Positions 44,001-54,296 of a stretch of 64,000 nucleotides of DNA are shown one piece after another. Positions within the stretch are counted from its first letter, which is position 1; every line of letters starts with the position of its first letter. The position numbers and the translations under genes were made by a program. The notes beneath the pieces were generated by a model. That model was not told the origin of the DNA. It was given only the letters and a program-made list of their open reading frames with translations, and made no database searches. The stretch is from Burkholderiales bacterium (GTDB lineage: Bacteria; Pseudomonadota; Gammaproteobacteria; Burkholderiales; Casimicrobiaceae), in assembly GCA_015075645.1 (NCBI GenBank), contig JABTUF010000003.1, positions 186,001 to 250,000 of the forward strand, in the 5' to 3' direction.

Positions 44001-45335
44001 TCAGGCCGCGGCCGCCACGCGCACCATCGCGTCCTGTTCGCGGCGCAGTTGCACGATGCGCAGGCGCTCGTCCGGCGAAGCGTTCGCGTAGGTGAGGGTG
44101 TCGCCCTTCGCGATCCGCTTCGTGACGCGCGCACCCTGGGCGAGGCCGAGCGGGAGGGCGCCGAGGCGCTCGGCGTCCTCGCGCGCGAACGCGAAGCCGC
44201 GGTAGCTGGTCTCGCCGATCGCGTCGAGCGTCTCGCCGGGTGCGAGGTCGCGCTTCGCGCGGGCGCCGACCTCGGCCGAGGGCACCGGAAGCGGGCGCAT
44301 ATGGCTCTGGCCGTGCAGCACGGCCGCGGCCGCGGAGAGCGGAACCTCGAGGCTCGTCAGGTGGTAGGGGCGGTAGAACGTGACGTAGGGCGGCTCGCCG
44401 ATGCGAAGATCGCTCATGCGCTCCATCAGGCGCGGATGGCGGATCTCCGCGATCGCGAAGACGCCGGGCGCGACGCCCGGGGCGACGGTGAAATCGACCA
44501 CGCCCTTGCGGCCGAGCACGCCGCCTTCCTCCTTCGGGCAGAGCACCCGGTGCAGCGTGTCGAGCGCCGCGTTCGGTCCGTGCATGCCCGGGATGTCGGG
44601 CCTCAGGCCGGTGGCGTTCGCGAGCGCCACCATCTCGACCATCGTCTTGCTGCCGTCGACGAACTCGACCAGCATGCGCGGGTTCATGTTGCGGCGCGCG
44701 GCCTCCTCGCGGTACTGGTCGGGCATCGCATCGACGCGGAACGCGTTGTTCTTGCCCTTGCCGGCGGCGACGATCGGGTAGCCCAGCGCGCGCAGGAAGT
44801 TCACGAGTTCCATCGTCGAGGACGGCTCGTCGCCCGCGCCGAGCGTGTAGACGACGCCCGCCTCGCGGGCCTTCGCCGAGAGCAGCGCGCCGATCGTGAC
44901 GTCGGCCTCGACGTTCATCATCACCATGTGCTTGCGCGCGGCGAACGCCGTCAGCGCCACCTCGGCGCCCACGTTCGGGTTGCCGGTCGCGTCGATGACG
45001 ACATCGACGCCCTCGGCGAGGCAGACATCGCGGTGCGAGCGGCACACGGCGAGCCGGCCGCGGGCGATCGCGCGGGCGGCCGAAGCCGCGTCGTCCACGG
45101 TCTCGAGCGGTCGCAGCGGCACGCTCGCGGTGGTGGCGGCGGTGGCGACGTTCTCCGGGATCGCGTCCGCGGCGGCCACGACCTCGATGCCGCGCATGAG
45201 GCCGGTCTGCACCAGGATGTCGGTGCCCATCTGGCCGGCGCCGACCAGGCCGACGCGCACGGGGCGTCCCTGGCGTTCGCGCGCGTCGAGCGCTTCGGCG
45301 AGCGAACCGGGGTCGGCGGAGGCGGCTTGCGTCAT
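44001..45335 (-). CDS. Homoserine dehydrogenase-like oxidoreductase with C-terminal SAF domain
   Basis: 444 residues from ATG 45335; an earlier in-frame ATG at 45374 lies within the operator region and is less likely. NAD(P) motif [10 protein letters not shown] is near residues 29-38, and [19 protein letters not shown] near residue 112 is homoserine-dehydrogenase-like. [11 protein letters not shown] follows. The last 110 residues form an SAF domain ([23 protein letters not shown] and [14 protein letters not shown]). This is the family known as predicted homoserine dehydrogenases with SAF domain (COG4091), whose members serve in carbohydrate or polyol catabolism. First gene of the operon facing the SorC regulator. 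Confidence 0.87.
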   Translation of the reverse strand: MTQAASADPGSLAEALDARERQGRPVRVGLVGAGQMGTDILVQTGLMRGIEVVAAADAIPENVATAATTASVPLRPLETVDDAASAARAIARGRLAVCRSHRDVCLAEGVDVVIDATGNPNVGAEVALTAFAARKHMVMMNVEADVTIGALLSAKAREAGVVYTLGAGDEPSSTMELVNFLRALGYPIVAAGKGKNNAFRVDAMPDQYREEAARRNMNPRMLVEFVDGSKTMVEMVALANATGLRPDIPGMHGPNAALDTLHRVLCPKEEGGVLGRKGVVDFTVAPGVAPGVFAIAEIRHPRLMERMSDLRIGEPPYVTFYRPYHLTSLEVPLSAAAAVLHGQSHMRPLPVPSAEVGARAKRDLAPGETLDAIGETSYRGFAFAREDAERLGALPLGLAQGARVTKRIAKGDTLTYANASPDERLRIVQLRREQDAMVRVAAAA

Positions 45336-45340
45336 GGCCC

Positions 45341-45366
45341 GGACATTTGTAATGTTCGGGGAACAT
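45341..45366. promoter_or_regulatory. SorC-family operator: three half-sites at 10-bp steps
   Basis: Half-sites GGACATT (45341), AATGTTC (45351) and GAACAT (45361) alternate in orientation and start exactly 10 bases apart. Two overlapping dyads result: ACATT-TGT-AATGT (45343-45355) and ATGTTC-GGG-GAACAT (45352-45366), both perfect. The site lies between the divergent sorC-type gene and its target operon and sits six bases from the proposed start of the SAF dehydrogenase, so bound regulator would block it directly. Confidence 0.7.
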
Positions 45367-45391
45367 ATCTCCAACCCGACCCGGTGTCAAC

Positions 45392-46372
45392 GTGCGGCGC
45401 AGCGAAGCCGATCCTCCCGATTCCTCCGCGCAGGCGGATCTCGGCGTGCGCGCGGCGTGGCTCTACTACGTCGAGGAACTGACGCAGGCGGAGATCGCGC
45501 GCGCGCTCGGGCTCTCGCGCGCCAAGGTGATCCGGCTGCTCTCCGCGGCGCGCGAGCGCGGCGTCGTCCGCGTCGAACTGGACGCGCGCGACACCGCGGG
45601 ACTCGCGCTCGAGCGGCGCCTCGTCGAGCGCTACCGGCTCGAACTCGCCATCGTGGCCCCTTCGCCCACCCGCGAGAGCGCGGTCGCGGACGTCGTCGGC
45701 CACGCCGCGGGAACTTGGCTGTCGCGCGAGGTGCGCGAGGGCATGACGCTCGGTATCGGTTGGGGCAGGACGCTGCACGCGAGCCTCGCGGCGCTGCGGG
45801 AGCGCACCGTCGAGCGGCTGTCGGTCGTCTCGCTGCTGGGCGGCATGACGCATTCGCACACGGTGAATCCCTCCGCCGTCGCGCGGCGTGTCGCGGACGC
45901 GTTGGGCGCCGAGTGCTACCAGCTCACCGCGCCGCTGGTGGTGTCGCAGGGCGCGATGCGCGATGCGCTGTGGAAGGAGCCCGGATTGAACGCGCTGCTC
46001 GAGCGCGCGCGCAAGGCGGATCTCGCGATCGTGAGCGTCGGCGACCTTTCGGCCGACGCGACGCTCTTCCGCGAGGGACTCCTTCCGCGCGCGGCGCTGC
46101 GTGCGCTCGCCGCCGCCGGAGCGGTCGGCGACGTGCTCGGCCATTTCATCGATGCCGGCGGTCGTGTCGTCGACCATCCGGTGAATCGGCGCGTCGTGGC
46201 GGTCGGGATCGCGGACCTCCGCAAGGTTCCGCGCATCGCCGTCGCGGCGGGCGGCCGGCGGAAGGCGGCGGTGATCGATGCGGCGCTCCGCGCGACCGGC
46301 GCGCGGATCCTCGTCACCGACGAGGGCGCCGCGCGCGCGCTCGTCGATTCCCGCGGAGTGGCGTCGGGCTGA
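45392..46372 (+). CDS. SorC/DeoR-type sugar-binding transcriptional regulator
   Basis: 326 residues from GTG 45392. An N-terminal helix-turn-helix of the SorC type (YYVEELTQAEIARALGLSRAKVIRLL, read near residues 26-51) is followed by a sugar-phosphate-sensing domain (MTLGIGWGRTLHASLAAL near residue 117 and IVSVGDLSADATLF near residue 211). These regulators sense phosphorylated sugars or polyols. Divergence from the minus-strand operon and the operator in the gap make it the likely local regulator. The 3' end runs into the repeat array. Confidence 0.93.
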   Translation: MRRSEADPPDSSAQADLGVRAAWLYYVEELTQAEIARALGLSRAKVIRLLSAARERGVVRVELDARDTAGLALERRLVERYRLELAIVAPSPTRESAVADVVGHAAGTWLSREVREGMTLGIGWGRTLHASLAALRERTVERLSVVSLLGGMTHSHTVNPSAVARRVADALGAECYQLTAPLVVSQGAMRDALWKEPGLNALLERARKADLAIVSVGDLSADATLFREGLLPRAALRALAAAGAVGDVLGHFIDAGGRVVDHPVNRRVVAVGIADLRKVPRIAVAAGGRRKAAVIDAALRATGARILVTDEGAARALVDSRGVASG

Positions 46373-46382
46373 AGGCCAGGCT

Positions 46383-47190
46383 GTCGGGCTCATGCCCGAC
46401 CTACGGGAGGGGTTGTGGGTCGGCCTTCAGGCCGACATCGCATCACGCCGTCGTAGGTCGGCCTTCAGGCCGACAACAGGGATCAGGGATCAGGAATCAG
46501 AGGACAGTCGCGCCGGCGATTCCCGCGGCGGCGCATCGAGCGCCGGGACGCGTCCTCGGTGTCGGGCTGAAGCCCGACCCACGGGAAGCGGTGGTGGGTC
46601 GGCCTTCAGGGCGACATCGCGCCCCGCCGTCGTAGGTCGGCCTTCAGGGCGACATCGCGCCCCGCCGTTGTAGGTCGGCCTTCAGGCCGACAACAGGGAT
46701 CAGGGATCAGGAATCAGAGGACAGTCGCGCCGGCGATCCCCGGGGCGGCGCATCGAGCGCCGGGACGCGTCCTCGGTGTCGGGCTGAAGCCCGACCCACG
46801 GGAAGCGGTGGTGGGTCGGCCTTCAGGGCGACATCGCGCCCCGCCGTTGTAGGTCGGCCTTCAGGCCGACAACAGGGATCAGGGATCAGGAATCAGAGGA
46901 CAGTCGCGCCGGCGATCCCCGGGGCGGCGCATCGAGCGCCGGGACGCGTCCTCGGTGTCGGGCTGAAGCCCGACCCACGGGAAGCGGTGGTGGGTCGGCC
47001 TTCAGGGCGACATCGCGCCCCGCCGTTGTAGGTCGGCCTTCAGGCCGACAACTGGGATCAGGGATCAGGAATCAGAGGACAGTCGCGCCGGCGATCCCCG
47101 GGGCGGCGCATCGAGCGCCGGGACGCGTCCTCGGTGTCGGGCTGAAGCCCGACCCACGGGGAGCGGTGGTGGGTCGGCCTTCAGGCCGAC
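46383..47190. repeat. Tandem array of ~179-bp units made of REP-like hairpins
   Basis: Five unit starts are visible at 46383, 46561, 46778, 46957 and 47136, with lengths 178, 217, 179, 179 and a partial last unit. The second has an internal 38-bp duplication. Each unit holds palindromes such as GTCGGGCTGAAGCCCGAC and GTCGGCCTTCAGGCCGAC, then a GGGATCAGGAATCAG-like stretch and a GC-rich spacer. Units 2 to 4 differ at only a few bases, pointing to recent amplification. It separates convergent genes (the regulator and holA). No coding sequence is likely in it. Confidence 0.92.
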
Positions 47191-48218
47191 GGGCTGCGCG
47201 CAAGCGGCCGTGCCGGCTGGCCGCAGAGCACGAGCGCGACCGCGGCGAGTTCGTCCCAGGGATCCTCGCGGCCGAGGCCCTTCGACAGCGCGTCGAGGCG
47301 CGCGACCTCGGGGACGAGCGAAGGGGCGATCTCGCGGGGAATGCGCGTTGCGGCGCGCTCGAGCGCCTTCGCGCGACCGCCCCAGACGCGCGCCTGCTTC
47401 ACGGCGACGCCCGCCGGTGTTCCGTGCGCGACGAGGCCCTGAACGATCGCGAGCGCGTGCACGTCCTCGGTGAGCTGCCACACCGGCAACACCGGCGAGG
47501 TCCCTTCGTCGCGCAGCACCGAGAGGATGCGAAGCGCCCGTGCGGCCTCGCCGCCGAGCCACGCTTCGGAGAGCGCCGCGGTGTCGTAGCGCGCGACGTC
47601 GGCGACCGCGGCGACGACGCCGTCGTGGTCGAGCGTGCCTTCGGGGAGCAGCAGCGCGAGTTTCTCGATCTCCTGGCGCGCGGCGAGCAGGTTGCCTTCG
47701 CTCGATTCGGCGAGGAACGCGAGGGTGTCCGGCGAGGCCTTCTGGCCCTGCCGCGCGAGCCGCGCTCCGATCCAGCGCGGCAACTCGTCGCGGGAGAGCG
47801 GCCACACCGGAACCTCGACGCCCGCGCGCGTGAGCGCGGTGAACCACGCGGAGCCCTGGGCCGCCTTGTCGAGCTTGGGCAGGCTCACGAGCGTCACGTC
47901 GTCGGGATTGTGGCTCGCGGCCCAGGTCTCGAGCGCCTTCGCGCCTTCGGTGCCGGGCTTGCCGGTGGGAATGCGCAGGTCGATCATCCTGCGCGACCCG
48001 AAGAGTCCGAGGTTCGCGTGGTTCGCGAGGAGGGCGTCCCAGCGGAATCCCGGCTCGACGACGAAGACCTCGCGCTCCTCGCAGCCGGCGCGCCGCGTTG
48101 CGGCGCGGATCGCGTCGCCGGCCTCCAGCGCGATCAGCGGCTCGTCGCCGTGGACGACGTAGAGCGGCGCGAGCGTCTTCGCGAGGTGGCCGGCGAGCGC
48201 TTCCGTGCGAACCTGCAT
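47181..48218 (-). CDS. holA: DNA polymerase III subunit delta
   Basis: 345 residues. APLYVVHGDEPLIALEAGDAIR is near residue 17, SRRMIDLRIPTGKPG near 75 and the AAA+-like lid region SEGNLLAARQEIEKLALL near 188. HolA is the subunit that opens the beta clamp in the clamp loader. The start shares one base with the lptE stop (TGATG). The stop codon and last residues are encoded inside the final hairpin of the repeat array, so the C-terminus may have been changed by the repeat. The order leuS-lptE-holA is usual. Confidence 0.94.
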   Translation of the reverse strand: MQVRTEALAGHLAKTLAPLYVVHGDEPLIALEAGDAIRAATRRAGCEEREVFVVEPGFRWDALLANHANLGLFGSRRMIDLRIPTGKPGTEGAKALETWAASHNPDDVTLVSLPKLDKAAQGSAWFTALTRAGVEVPVWPLSRDELPRWIGARLARQGQKASPDTLAFLAESSEGNLLAARQEIEKLALLLPEGTLDHDGVVAAVADVARYDTAALSEAWLGGEAARALRILSVLRDEGTSPVLPVWQLTEDVHALAIVQGLVAHGTPAGVAVKQARVWGGRAKALERAATRIPREIAPSLVPEVARLDALSKGLGREDPWDELAAVALVLCGQPARPLARSPSA

Positions 48219-48718
48219 CAGGGCTTCTTCGCGGCTTGCAGGCGGCGCACGATCTGCGAGATCGCGTCCGACTGCATCTGGCCGATCAGCCGCTGTTCCT
48301 GGATCTCGCGGGCGAGGCGCTCGGTGTCGTCGTACAGGTAGGTGCGGCGGATCGTGATCTGGTCCTGCGGCAGCCAGACGGCGCCGTCGCCGCCGCGCAG
48401 CATGAAGTCGACGCGCATCGTCAGCAGGAACTCGCGCGCGCGGCCGCCCGGCGAGAGCGACAGCACCGCCTTGTCGTTGCCGATGTTCTGGATCTCCAGC
48501 ACCACCTGAGCGCCCTGCGGGGCGTCGACCACCTTCGCCGAACCCGCTCCGGCGAGCGCGCGCTTCAGTTCCTGGGTGAACGGCAGTCCGGCGGGCGCGC
48601 CGACGTAGATCGACTCGAAGGTGAAGTTCGCGCTGCCGCGCAACTGGAACCCGCACGCGGCGACGAAGCCGGCGGCCGCGAGCGCGGCGAGCGTGCGTCG
48701 CTTCGGGAGCGGCGTCAT
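48218..48718 (-). CDS. lptE: LPS-assembly lipoprotein LptE
   Basis: 166 residues. A lipoprotein signal ends at [14 protein letters not shown], with lipidated C22. GFQLRGS after the cysteine is the LptE hallmark. It is the outer-membrane plug and partner of LptD in lipopolysaccharide export. The start overlaps the leuS stop by four bases and its stop overlaps the holA start by one, so all three are translationally coupled. Confidence 0.94.
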   Translation of the reverse strand: MTPLPKRRTLAALAAAGFVAACGFQLRGSANFTFESIYVGAPAGLPFTQELKRALAGAGSAKVVDAPQGAQVVLEIQNIGNDKAVLSLSPGGRAREFLLTMRVDFMLRGGDGAVWLPQDQITIRRTYLYDDTERLAREIQEQRLIGQMQSDAISQIVRRLQAAKKP

Positions 48719-51351
48719 GTGACCACGTTCACGAGCCGGCCGGGCACGACGACGACCTTCTTCACCGGCGCGCCGTTCGCGTGCTTCGCGACTTCGCCGG
48801 ACGCCCGCGCGGCGGACTCGATCGCGGCACGGTCGGCGGTCGAGGGCACGACGAGCTTGCCGCGCAGCTTGCCGTTGACCTGCAGCACGAGTTCGATCGC
48901 GTCCTGGGCGAGCGCGCGTTCGTCCACCTCGGGCCAGGGGGCGTCGAGCAGGCCACCCGACTCGCCCGCGTATCCCAGGTCCCGCCACAGCACCCACGCG
49001 GTGTGCGGGACGACCGGGTAGAGGACGCGCAGCAGGATCGACAGGCCTTCGCGGACCACGGCGGCAGCGCCGGGCGCGTCGGGCGCCAGCGCTTCGAGCG
49101 CGTTCAGCATCTTGTAGCCGGCGGAAACCACCGTGTTGTACTGGACGCGCTCGTAGTCGTAGTTCGCCTGCCGCAGCGCGAGGTGCACCTCGCGGCGCGC
49201 CGCCTTCGCGGCCTCGCCCGCATCCGCGCCCGCGGCGATGCCCTGCGCACCGCGCACCGCGACGAGGCGACCCTGCGCGTAGCCCCACAGGCGCCGGAGG
49301 AACCGGTAGCTGCCCTCGACGCCCGCGTCCGACCATTCGAGCGTCGCCTCGGGCGGCGAGGCGAACATCACGAAATGGCGCGCGGTGTCGGCGCCGTAAC
49401 GGCCGATGATGTCTTCGGGATCGACGCCGTTCCTCTCGGACTTCGACATCTTCGACACGCCGCCGTACTCGACCGCGGTGCCGTCGGCGAGCCGCCCGCC
49501 GACGATGCGGCCGTCCTCGAGCGTCGGCGTGACCGTCGCCGGCGGATGGTATTCGACCGCGCCCTTGTCGCTCCGCGTGAACCACGAGTGGTTCAGCACC
49601 ATGCCCTGCGTCATCAGGCGCGTGAACGGTTCGTCGAAGCGCACGAGCCCCATGTCGCGCATGACCTTGGTCCAGAAACGCGCGTAGAGGAGGTGCAGGA
49701 TCGCGTGCTCGATGCCGCCGATGTACTGGTCCATCGGCATCCAGTAGTCGTTGCGCGCGTCGACCATCGTCGGCGCGTCCGGGCACGCGTAGCGCATGTA
49801 GTACCACGACGAGTCGACGAAGGTGTCCAGGGTGTCGGTTTCGCGTTGCGCGGGCGCGCCGCAGCGCGGGCAGGGCACGTCGAGGAAGTCGCGGCGCTTC
49901 GCGAGCGGGTTGCCGCTGCCGTCGGGCACGCAGTCCTCGGGCAGCACGACCGGCAGGTCCTTCTCCGGCACCGGCACCGCGCCGCAGGCGCCGCAGTGGA
50001 TGATCGGGATCGGCGTGCCCCAGTAGCGCTGGCGCGAGACGCCCCAGTCGCGCAGCCGGAAGGTCACCTTCTTCTCGCCGAGCCCCTTCGACGCGAGGTC
50101 GGCGGCGATCGCGTCGACCGCCGGACCGTACGCGAGGCCGTCGTACTTGCCGGAGTTGACGCAGCGCCCGCGCGCCTTGTCCTCGTACCACGGCTGCCAG
50201 CGCGTGTCGTCGAACCTCTCGCCTTCGACCGCGACGACCGGCAGGATGGAGAGGCCGTACTTGCGCGCGAACGCGAAGTCGCGCTCGTCGTGCGCGGGCA
50301 CGCCCATCACCGCGCCGTCGCCGTAGGACATCAGCACGTAGTTGCCGACCCAGACTTCGACCTGTGCTCCGGTGAGCGGATGCTCGACGTGGAGGCCGGT
50401 CGGCACGCCTTCCTTCTCCATCGTCGCGAGGTCGGCCTCGATGACCGAGCCGCGTCGCGCCTTCTCGACGAACGCGCGGACCTGCGGCGAGCGCTCCGCC
50501 GCGACCGATGCGAGCGGGTGTTCGGGTGCGACCGCGACGAAGGTCACGCCCATGATCGTGTCGGCGCGCGTCGTGAACACGTACATCCGGCCGTCGCCGA
50601 CGAGGCCGCCGCGGTCGTCGCGGATGGCGTGCGGGAAGGCGAAGCGCACGCCTTCGCTGCGGCCGATCCAGTTCGCCTGCATCGTGCGCACGCGCTCGGG
50701 CCAGCCGTCCATCCGGTCGAGCGAGGCGAGGAGTTCCTCGGCGTAGTCGGTGATCTTCAGGTAGTAGCCGGGAATCTCGCGCTTCTCGACCAGCGCGCCG
50801 GTGCGCCAGCCGCGCCCGTCGATCACCTGCTCGTTCGCGAGCACCGTCTGGTCGACCGGGTCCCAGTTCACGACCTGGGTCTTGCGGTAGGCGACGCCGC
50901 GCTCGAGCATCTTCAGGAAGAACCACTGGTTCCAGCGGTAGTACGCGGGATCGCAGGCGGCGATCTCGCGCGACCAGTCGATCGCGAGCCCCATCGACTG
51001 CATCTGCCGCTTCATCGTGGCGATGTTGTCGTAGGTCCACTTCGCCGGCGGCTGGCCGCTCTTCATCGCCGCGTTCTCCGCGGGCAGGCCGAACGCGTCC
51101 CAGCCCATCGGCATCAGCACGTTGTGGCCGCGCATCCGCAGGTGGCGCGCCATCACGTCGTTGATCGTGTAGTTGCGCACGTGTCCCATGTGCAGCCGCC
51201 CCGACGGGTAGGGCAGCATCGACACGCAGTAGAACTTGCCCTTCGGGCGGCCGGTGTCGTCGTCGCGCGCGCGGTAGGCGTCGGCGTCGCGCCAGGCGGC
51301 CTGGGCGGCGGACTCGATCGATTTCGGGTCGAAGCTCTGCGTGTCGGACAT
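48715..51351 (-). CDS. leuS: Leucyl-tRNA synthetase
   Basis: 878 residues, close to the usual length. The class I HIGH motif appears as [13 protein letters not shown] near residue 47 and KMSKS as [17 protein letters not shown] near residue 636. An editing domain lies between, and the zinc-type knot CPRCGAP with HCGACG is present. It charges tRNA-Leu. The upstream palindrome at 51366-51390 is only 15 bases before the start, so it lies in the leader or promoter. Confidence 0.97.
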   Translation of the reverse strand: MSDTQSFDPKSIESAAQAAWRDADAYRARDDDTGRPKGKFYCVSMLPYPSGRLHMGHVRNYTINDVMARHLRMRGHNVLMPMGWDAFGLPAENAAMKSGQPPAKWTYDNIATMKRQMQSMGLAIDWSREIAACDPAYYRWNQWFFLKMLERGVAYRKTQVVNWDPVDQTVLANEQVIDGRGWRTGALVEKREIPGYYLKITDYAEELLASLDRMDGWPERVRTMQANWIGRSEGVRFAFPHAIRDDRGGLVGDGRMYVFTTRADTIMGVTFVAVAPEHPLASVAAERSPQVRAFVEKARRGSVIEADLATMEKEGVPTGLHVEHPLTGAQVEVWVGNYVLMSYGDGAVMGVPAHDERDFAFARKYGLSILPVVAVEGERFDDTRWQPWYEDKARGRCVNSGKYDGLAYGPAVDAIAADLASKGLGEKKVTFRLRDWGVSRQRYWGTPIPIIHCGACGAVPVPEKDLPVVLPEDCVPDGSGNPLAKRRDFLDVPCPRCGAPAQRETDTLDTFVDSSWYYMRYACPDAPTMVDARNDYWMPMDQYIGGIEHAILHLLYARFWTKVMRDMGLVRFDEPFTRLMTQGMVLNHSWFTRSDKGAVEYHPPATVTPTLEDGRIVGGRLADGTAVEYGGVSKMSKSERNGVDPEDIIGRYGADTARHFVMFASPPEATLEWSDAGVEGSYRFLRRLWGYAQGRLVAVRGAQGIAAGADAGEAAKAARREVHLALRQANYDYERVQYNTVVSAGYKMLNALEALAPDAPGAAAVVREGLSILLRVLYPVVPHTAWVLWRDLGYAGESGGLLDAPWPEVDERALAQDAIELVLQVNGKLRGKLVVPSTADRAAIESAARASGEVAKHANGAPVKKVVVVPGRLVNVVT

Positions 51352-51365
51352 GGAAGGCGACTTTC

Positions 51366-51390
51366 GGGTGCCAGACAGGTGTCTGACCCC
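51366..51390. repeat. Palindrome with CAGACA-GG-TGTCTG core and GGGGTCAGAC arm
   Basis: CAGACA and TGTCTG are perfect arms two bases apart, widened by GGGT and ACCC to a 25-base near-palindrome. Its right arm, read on the minus strand, is GGGGTCAGACA, the same core as in the inverted repeat at 11077-11161. It lies between the GDT1-type gene and leuS, just before the leuS start. A second hairpin (CCCGGG-N6-CCCGGG, 51388-51405) adjoins it and overlaps the stop of the GDT1-type gene. Confidence 0.75.
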
Positions 51391-51396
51391 GGGATT

Positions 51397-51966
51397 TTAC
51401 CCGGGCGTCCCGGCGACGAGCGTCCAGACGCCGAGCGCGGCGAACACCGCCGCGGCGGCGATGCGGATGGCGCGCAGCGGCATTCGCTCCGCGGCGAATC
51501 CGCCGGCGAACACGACCGGAACGTTCGCGGCCATCATGCCCGCCGTCGTGCCGACGACGACCGCGGCGAGCGCGTCGTACTTCGCCGCGAGCATCACGGT
51601 CGCGATCTGCGTCTTGTCGCCCATCTCCGCGAGGAAGAAGGCGACGACCGTCACGCCGAAGACCCCCCAGCGGCCGAGCGGCTTCGCCGTCGCCTCGGCG
51701 AGCGAGTCCGGTCTGAGCGCCCACAGCGCGACCGCGAAGAACGAAAGCCCCAGGATGAAGCGGAGCAGGTCGGCGGGCACGGCCGCGCGCACGAGGTTGC
51801 CGGCCCATCCGGCGAGCGCGTGGTTCGCGAGCGTCGCGACGAGGATGCCGGCCACGATCGGCCATGGCCGCCGGTAGCGTGCGGCCAGCACGAGCGACAG
51901 GAGCTGCGTCTTGTCGCCGATCTCGCCCAGGGCGACGACGCCGAACGATACGAAGAGGGCTTCCAA
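51397..51966 (-). CDS. TMEM165/GDT1-family cation exporter (UPF0016)
   Basis: 189 residues with six predicted helices in two repeats. The two family motifs E-x-G-D-K-T are both present: ALGEIGDKTQLLS near residues 12-24 and LAEMGDKTQIAT near residue 112. Members export manganese or calcium from the cytosol. It is divergent from the DsbD-like gene. No yybP-ykoY-type manganese riboswitch is recognisable in the 188-bp gap. Confidence 0.93.
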   Translation of the reverse strand: MEALFVSFGVVALGEIGDKTQLLSLVLAARYRRPWPIVAGILVATLANHALAGWAGNLVRAAVPADLLRFILGLSFFAVALWALRPDSLAEATAKPLGRWGVFGVTVVAFFLAEMGDKTQIATVMLAAKYDALAAVVVGTTAGMMAANVPVVFAGGFAAERMPLRAIRIAAAAVFAALGVWTLVAGTPG

Positions 51967-52154
51967 GGAGGGGCTTTGCGGACCGGCCGGGGAGCCACCG
52001 TGGCGGATCCGCGAAGAATTTCCATTCTATCAGGCGCTTGCCGCCGTTCCTCCGGCGCGCCCGCGGAGCGGCCGCCCCCCGGGTGGCACAATGGCGGAAC
52101 CCCGCTGCGGGTTCGCCCCTCTTATCCGGGGCCCGATCCCGCGGGCAGTTCGAC

Positions 52155-54296
52155 ATGCCGACGCGACCACGACACCTGGACCGTCCGCTCCGGCGCCTGG
52201 CCGCCGCGGCGGCGCTCGCGCTCGCGACGGCGACTGCGGCATTCGCCCAGCCGGTCCGGACTCCGAACGTCGAGGCCGAACTGGTGCCCGCAACCACTGC
52301 CGGGGTTCCGGGGAAGCCGGTCACCGTGGCATTGCGCCTCGCCATGCGCGAAGGCTGGCACACCTACTGGCGCAACCCCGGCGACACCGGGCTCCCGACG
52401 ACGATCGAATGGAAGCTCCCGGATGGCGTGACCGCCGGACAGATCGACTGGCCCGCACCGCACGCGCTGCCGATCGGCCCGCTCGTCAACTACGGCTACG
52501 AGGGCGAGATCTTCCTGCCGAGCGCGCTGGCCATTCCGGAAAACGCGAAGCCGGGCAGCACGCTCGCGATCGCCGCGCGCGTCGATTGGCTGGTCTGCAA
52601 GGAGACCTGCATCCCCGAGGGCGCGGACCTCACGCTCGCGCTGCCGGTCGCAACGGCCGCGGAGGCGCATCCGCGCTGGGGCGCGCCGATCGCAGCGACG
52701 ATCGCGGCGCTCCCGAAGCCCCTCGCCGGCTGGACGGTCGCCGCGCAGGGCGAAGGCCAGCGCGTCAAGCTCACGCTCGCTCCGCCCGAAGGCGCCGCCG
52801 ATCCGGGCCAGCTCCGCTTCTTCCCCAACGACGAAGGCCGCATCGAGGCGTCCTCCCCGCAGGTCGCGACGAAGGAAGGCGCGGCGCACGTGCTGTCGCT
52901 GCCGGTCGCCTACCAGCTCGTGCCCGGCTTCACGCGCGTCGCGGGCGTCGTCACGGGCACGAACGGTTTCGCCGGCGCAAAGGCCGCGACGATCGACGTG
53001 CCGCTCGCCGGCAGCGTGGTCGCGGGTCCGAAGCCGATCGACACCGCCGCGGCGGCGCTGCCGAGCGCGCCCGCGGTCAGCACGATGTCGCTCGCGCTCG
53101 CCGCGCTGTTCGCGTTCGGGGGAGGTCTCATCCTGAACCTCATGCCCTGCGTGCTGCCGGTGCTGTCGATCAAGGTGCTGGGGTTCGCGCAGCACCACGA
53201 TTCGCGGGCCACGATGCGCCGCGAAGGACTCGCGTACGGCGCGGGCGTGCTCGTGACCTTCATCGCGCTCGCCCTCCTGCTGCTCGCGCTGCGCGCGGCG
53301 GGCGAGGAGCTGGGCTGGGGCTTCCAGCTCCAGTCGCCGATCTTCGTCACGCTGCTCGCGGTGCTGTTCTTCGCGCTCGGCCTCAACCTCTCCGGCGTCT
53401 ACGAGTTCGGCCAGTTCGCGCCCGCGTCGGTGCGCGGCTGGACCGCGAAGAACCGCACGCTCGACGCGTTCTCGACCGGCATCCTCGCCGTGGTCATCGC
53501 CTCACCCTGCACCGCGCCGTTCATGGGCGCCGCGCTCGGTTTCGCGCTCGGCCAGCCGGCGGTCCAGACACTCGCCGTGTTCGTCGCGCTCGGGCTCGGC
53601 ATGGCGCTCCCCTACGTGCTGTTCGCGTGGTTCCCGGCGTGGCGCCGTCTGCTGCCGAAGCCCGGAGCGTGGATGGTCCGCTTCAAGCAGGTCCTCGCGT
53701 TCCCGCTCTACGCGACGGTCGCGTGGCTCGCGTGGGTGCTCGGCGTGCAACTCGACGTCGACGCGGTGCTGCGCCTCGCGTTCGTGCTGATCGCGGTGGC
53801 GTTCGCGCTGTGGGCGCTGCACGCGGCCAGGATGGGCGGCGGCAAGCCCTGGCGCTGGGTCGCCGCCGTCGCGGCGATCGGTGCGGTCGCGATCGGCATG
53901 CCGCTCGCGGCTTCCGGACCCGCGCCGTCCGAGGCGTCGAGGGCAACGGCATCGCCCGCCGGACCGTGGCAGCCGTTCTCGCCGGCGTCGCTCGCGACGC
54001 TGCGCACGACCGGCCCGGTCTTCGTCGACTTCACGGCCGCGTGGTGCGTGACCTGCCAGGTGAACAAGCGCCTCGTGCTGAACGACCGCGGCGTGGTCGA
54101 CGCGTTCGGCGCGAAGCAGGTGACGCTCGTGCGTGCCGACTGGACGCGGCGCGACCCCGACATCACGCGCGCGCTCGCCGCACTCGGGCGCAACGGCGTG
54201 CCGGTCTACGTGCTCTACCGCCCCGGCCGCGAACCGCTGCTGCTGCCCGAGGTCCTCACGTCGCGAGTGGTGCATGATGCGCTCGCGACCCTCTGA
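52155..54296 (+). CDS. dsbD: Protein-disulfide reductase, DsbD/ScsB type
   Basis: 713 residues. A signal peptide (residues 1 to about 31) precedes an N-terminal periplasmic domain with the cysteine pair VDWLVCKETCIPEG near residues 148-161. The membrane domain has about eight helices, with conserved cysteines in LNLMPCVLPVLSIK and VIASPCTAPFMGA. A C-terminal thioredoxin domain carries TAAWCVTCQVNKR (C-V-T-C near residue 635). It passes electrons from the cytoplasm to periplasmic thiols. The WHTYWRNPGDTGLP start region is closer to ScsB-type than to E. coli DsbD. A terminator follows at 54429. Confidence 0.93.
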   Translation: MPTRPRHLDRPLRRLAAAAALALATATAAFAQPVRTPNVEAELVPATTAGVPGKPVTVALRLAMREGWHTYWRNPGDTGLPTTIEWKLPDGVTAGQIDWPAPHALPIGPLVNYGYEGEIFLPSALAIPENAKPGSTLAIAARVDWLVCKETCIPEGADLTLALPVATAAEAHPRWGAPIAATIAALPKPLAGWTVAAQGEGQRVKLTLAPPEGAADPGQLRFFPNDEGRIEASSPQVATKEGAAHVLSLPVAYQLVPGFTRVAGVVTGTNGFAGAKAATIDVPLAGSVVAGPKPIDTAAAALPSAPAVSTMSLALAALFAFGGGLILNLMPCVLPVLSIKVLGFAQHHDSRATMRREGLAYGAGVLVTFIALALLLLALRAAGEELGWGFQLQSPIFVTLLAVLFFALGLNLSGVYEFGQFAPASVRGWTAKNRTLDAFSTGILAVVIASPCTAPFMGAALGFALGQPAVQTLAVFVALGLGMALPYVLFAWFPAWRRLLPKPGAWMVRFKQVLAFPLYATVAWLAWVLGVQLDVDAVLRLAFVLIAVAFALWALHAARMGGGKPWRWVAAVAAIGAVAIGMPLAASGPAPSEASRATASPAGPWQPFSPASLATLRTTGPVFVDFTAAWCVTCQVNKRLVLNDRGVVDAFGAKQVTLVRADWTRRDPDITRALAALGRNGVPVYVLYRPGREPLLLPEVLTSRVVHDALATL

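Noticed and set aside
46383..47190. CRISPR array
   Set aside because: Repeats are about 179 bp and contiguous, with no short repeats separated by unique spacers and no cas genes.
51967..52154. yybP-ykoY manganese riboswitch before the GDT1-type gene
   Set aside because: I looked for the conserved GGGGAGUAG-type elements on the minus strand and did not find them.
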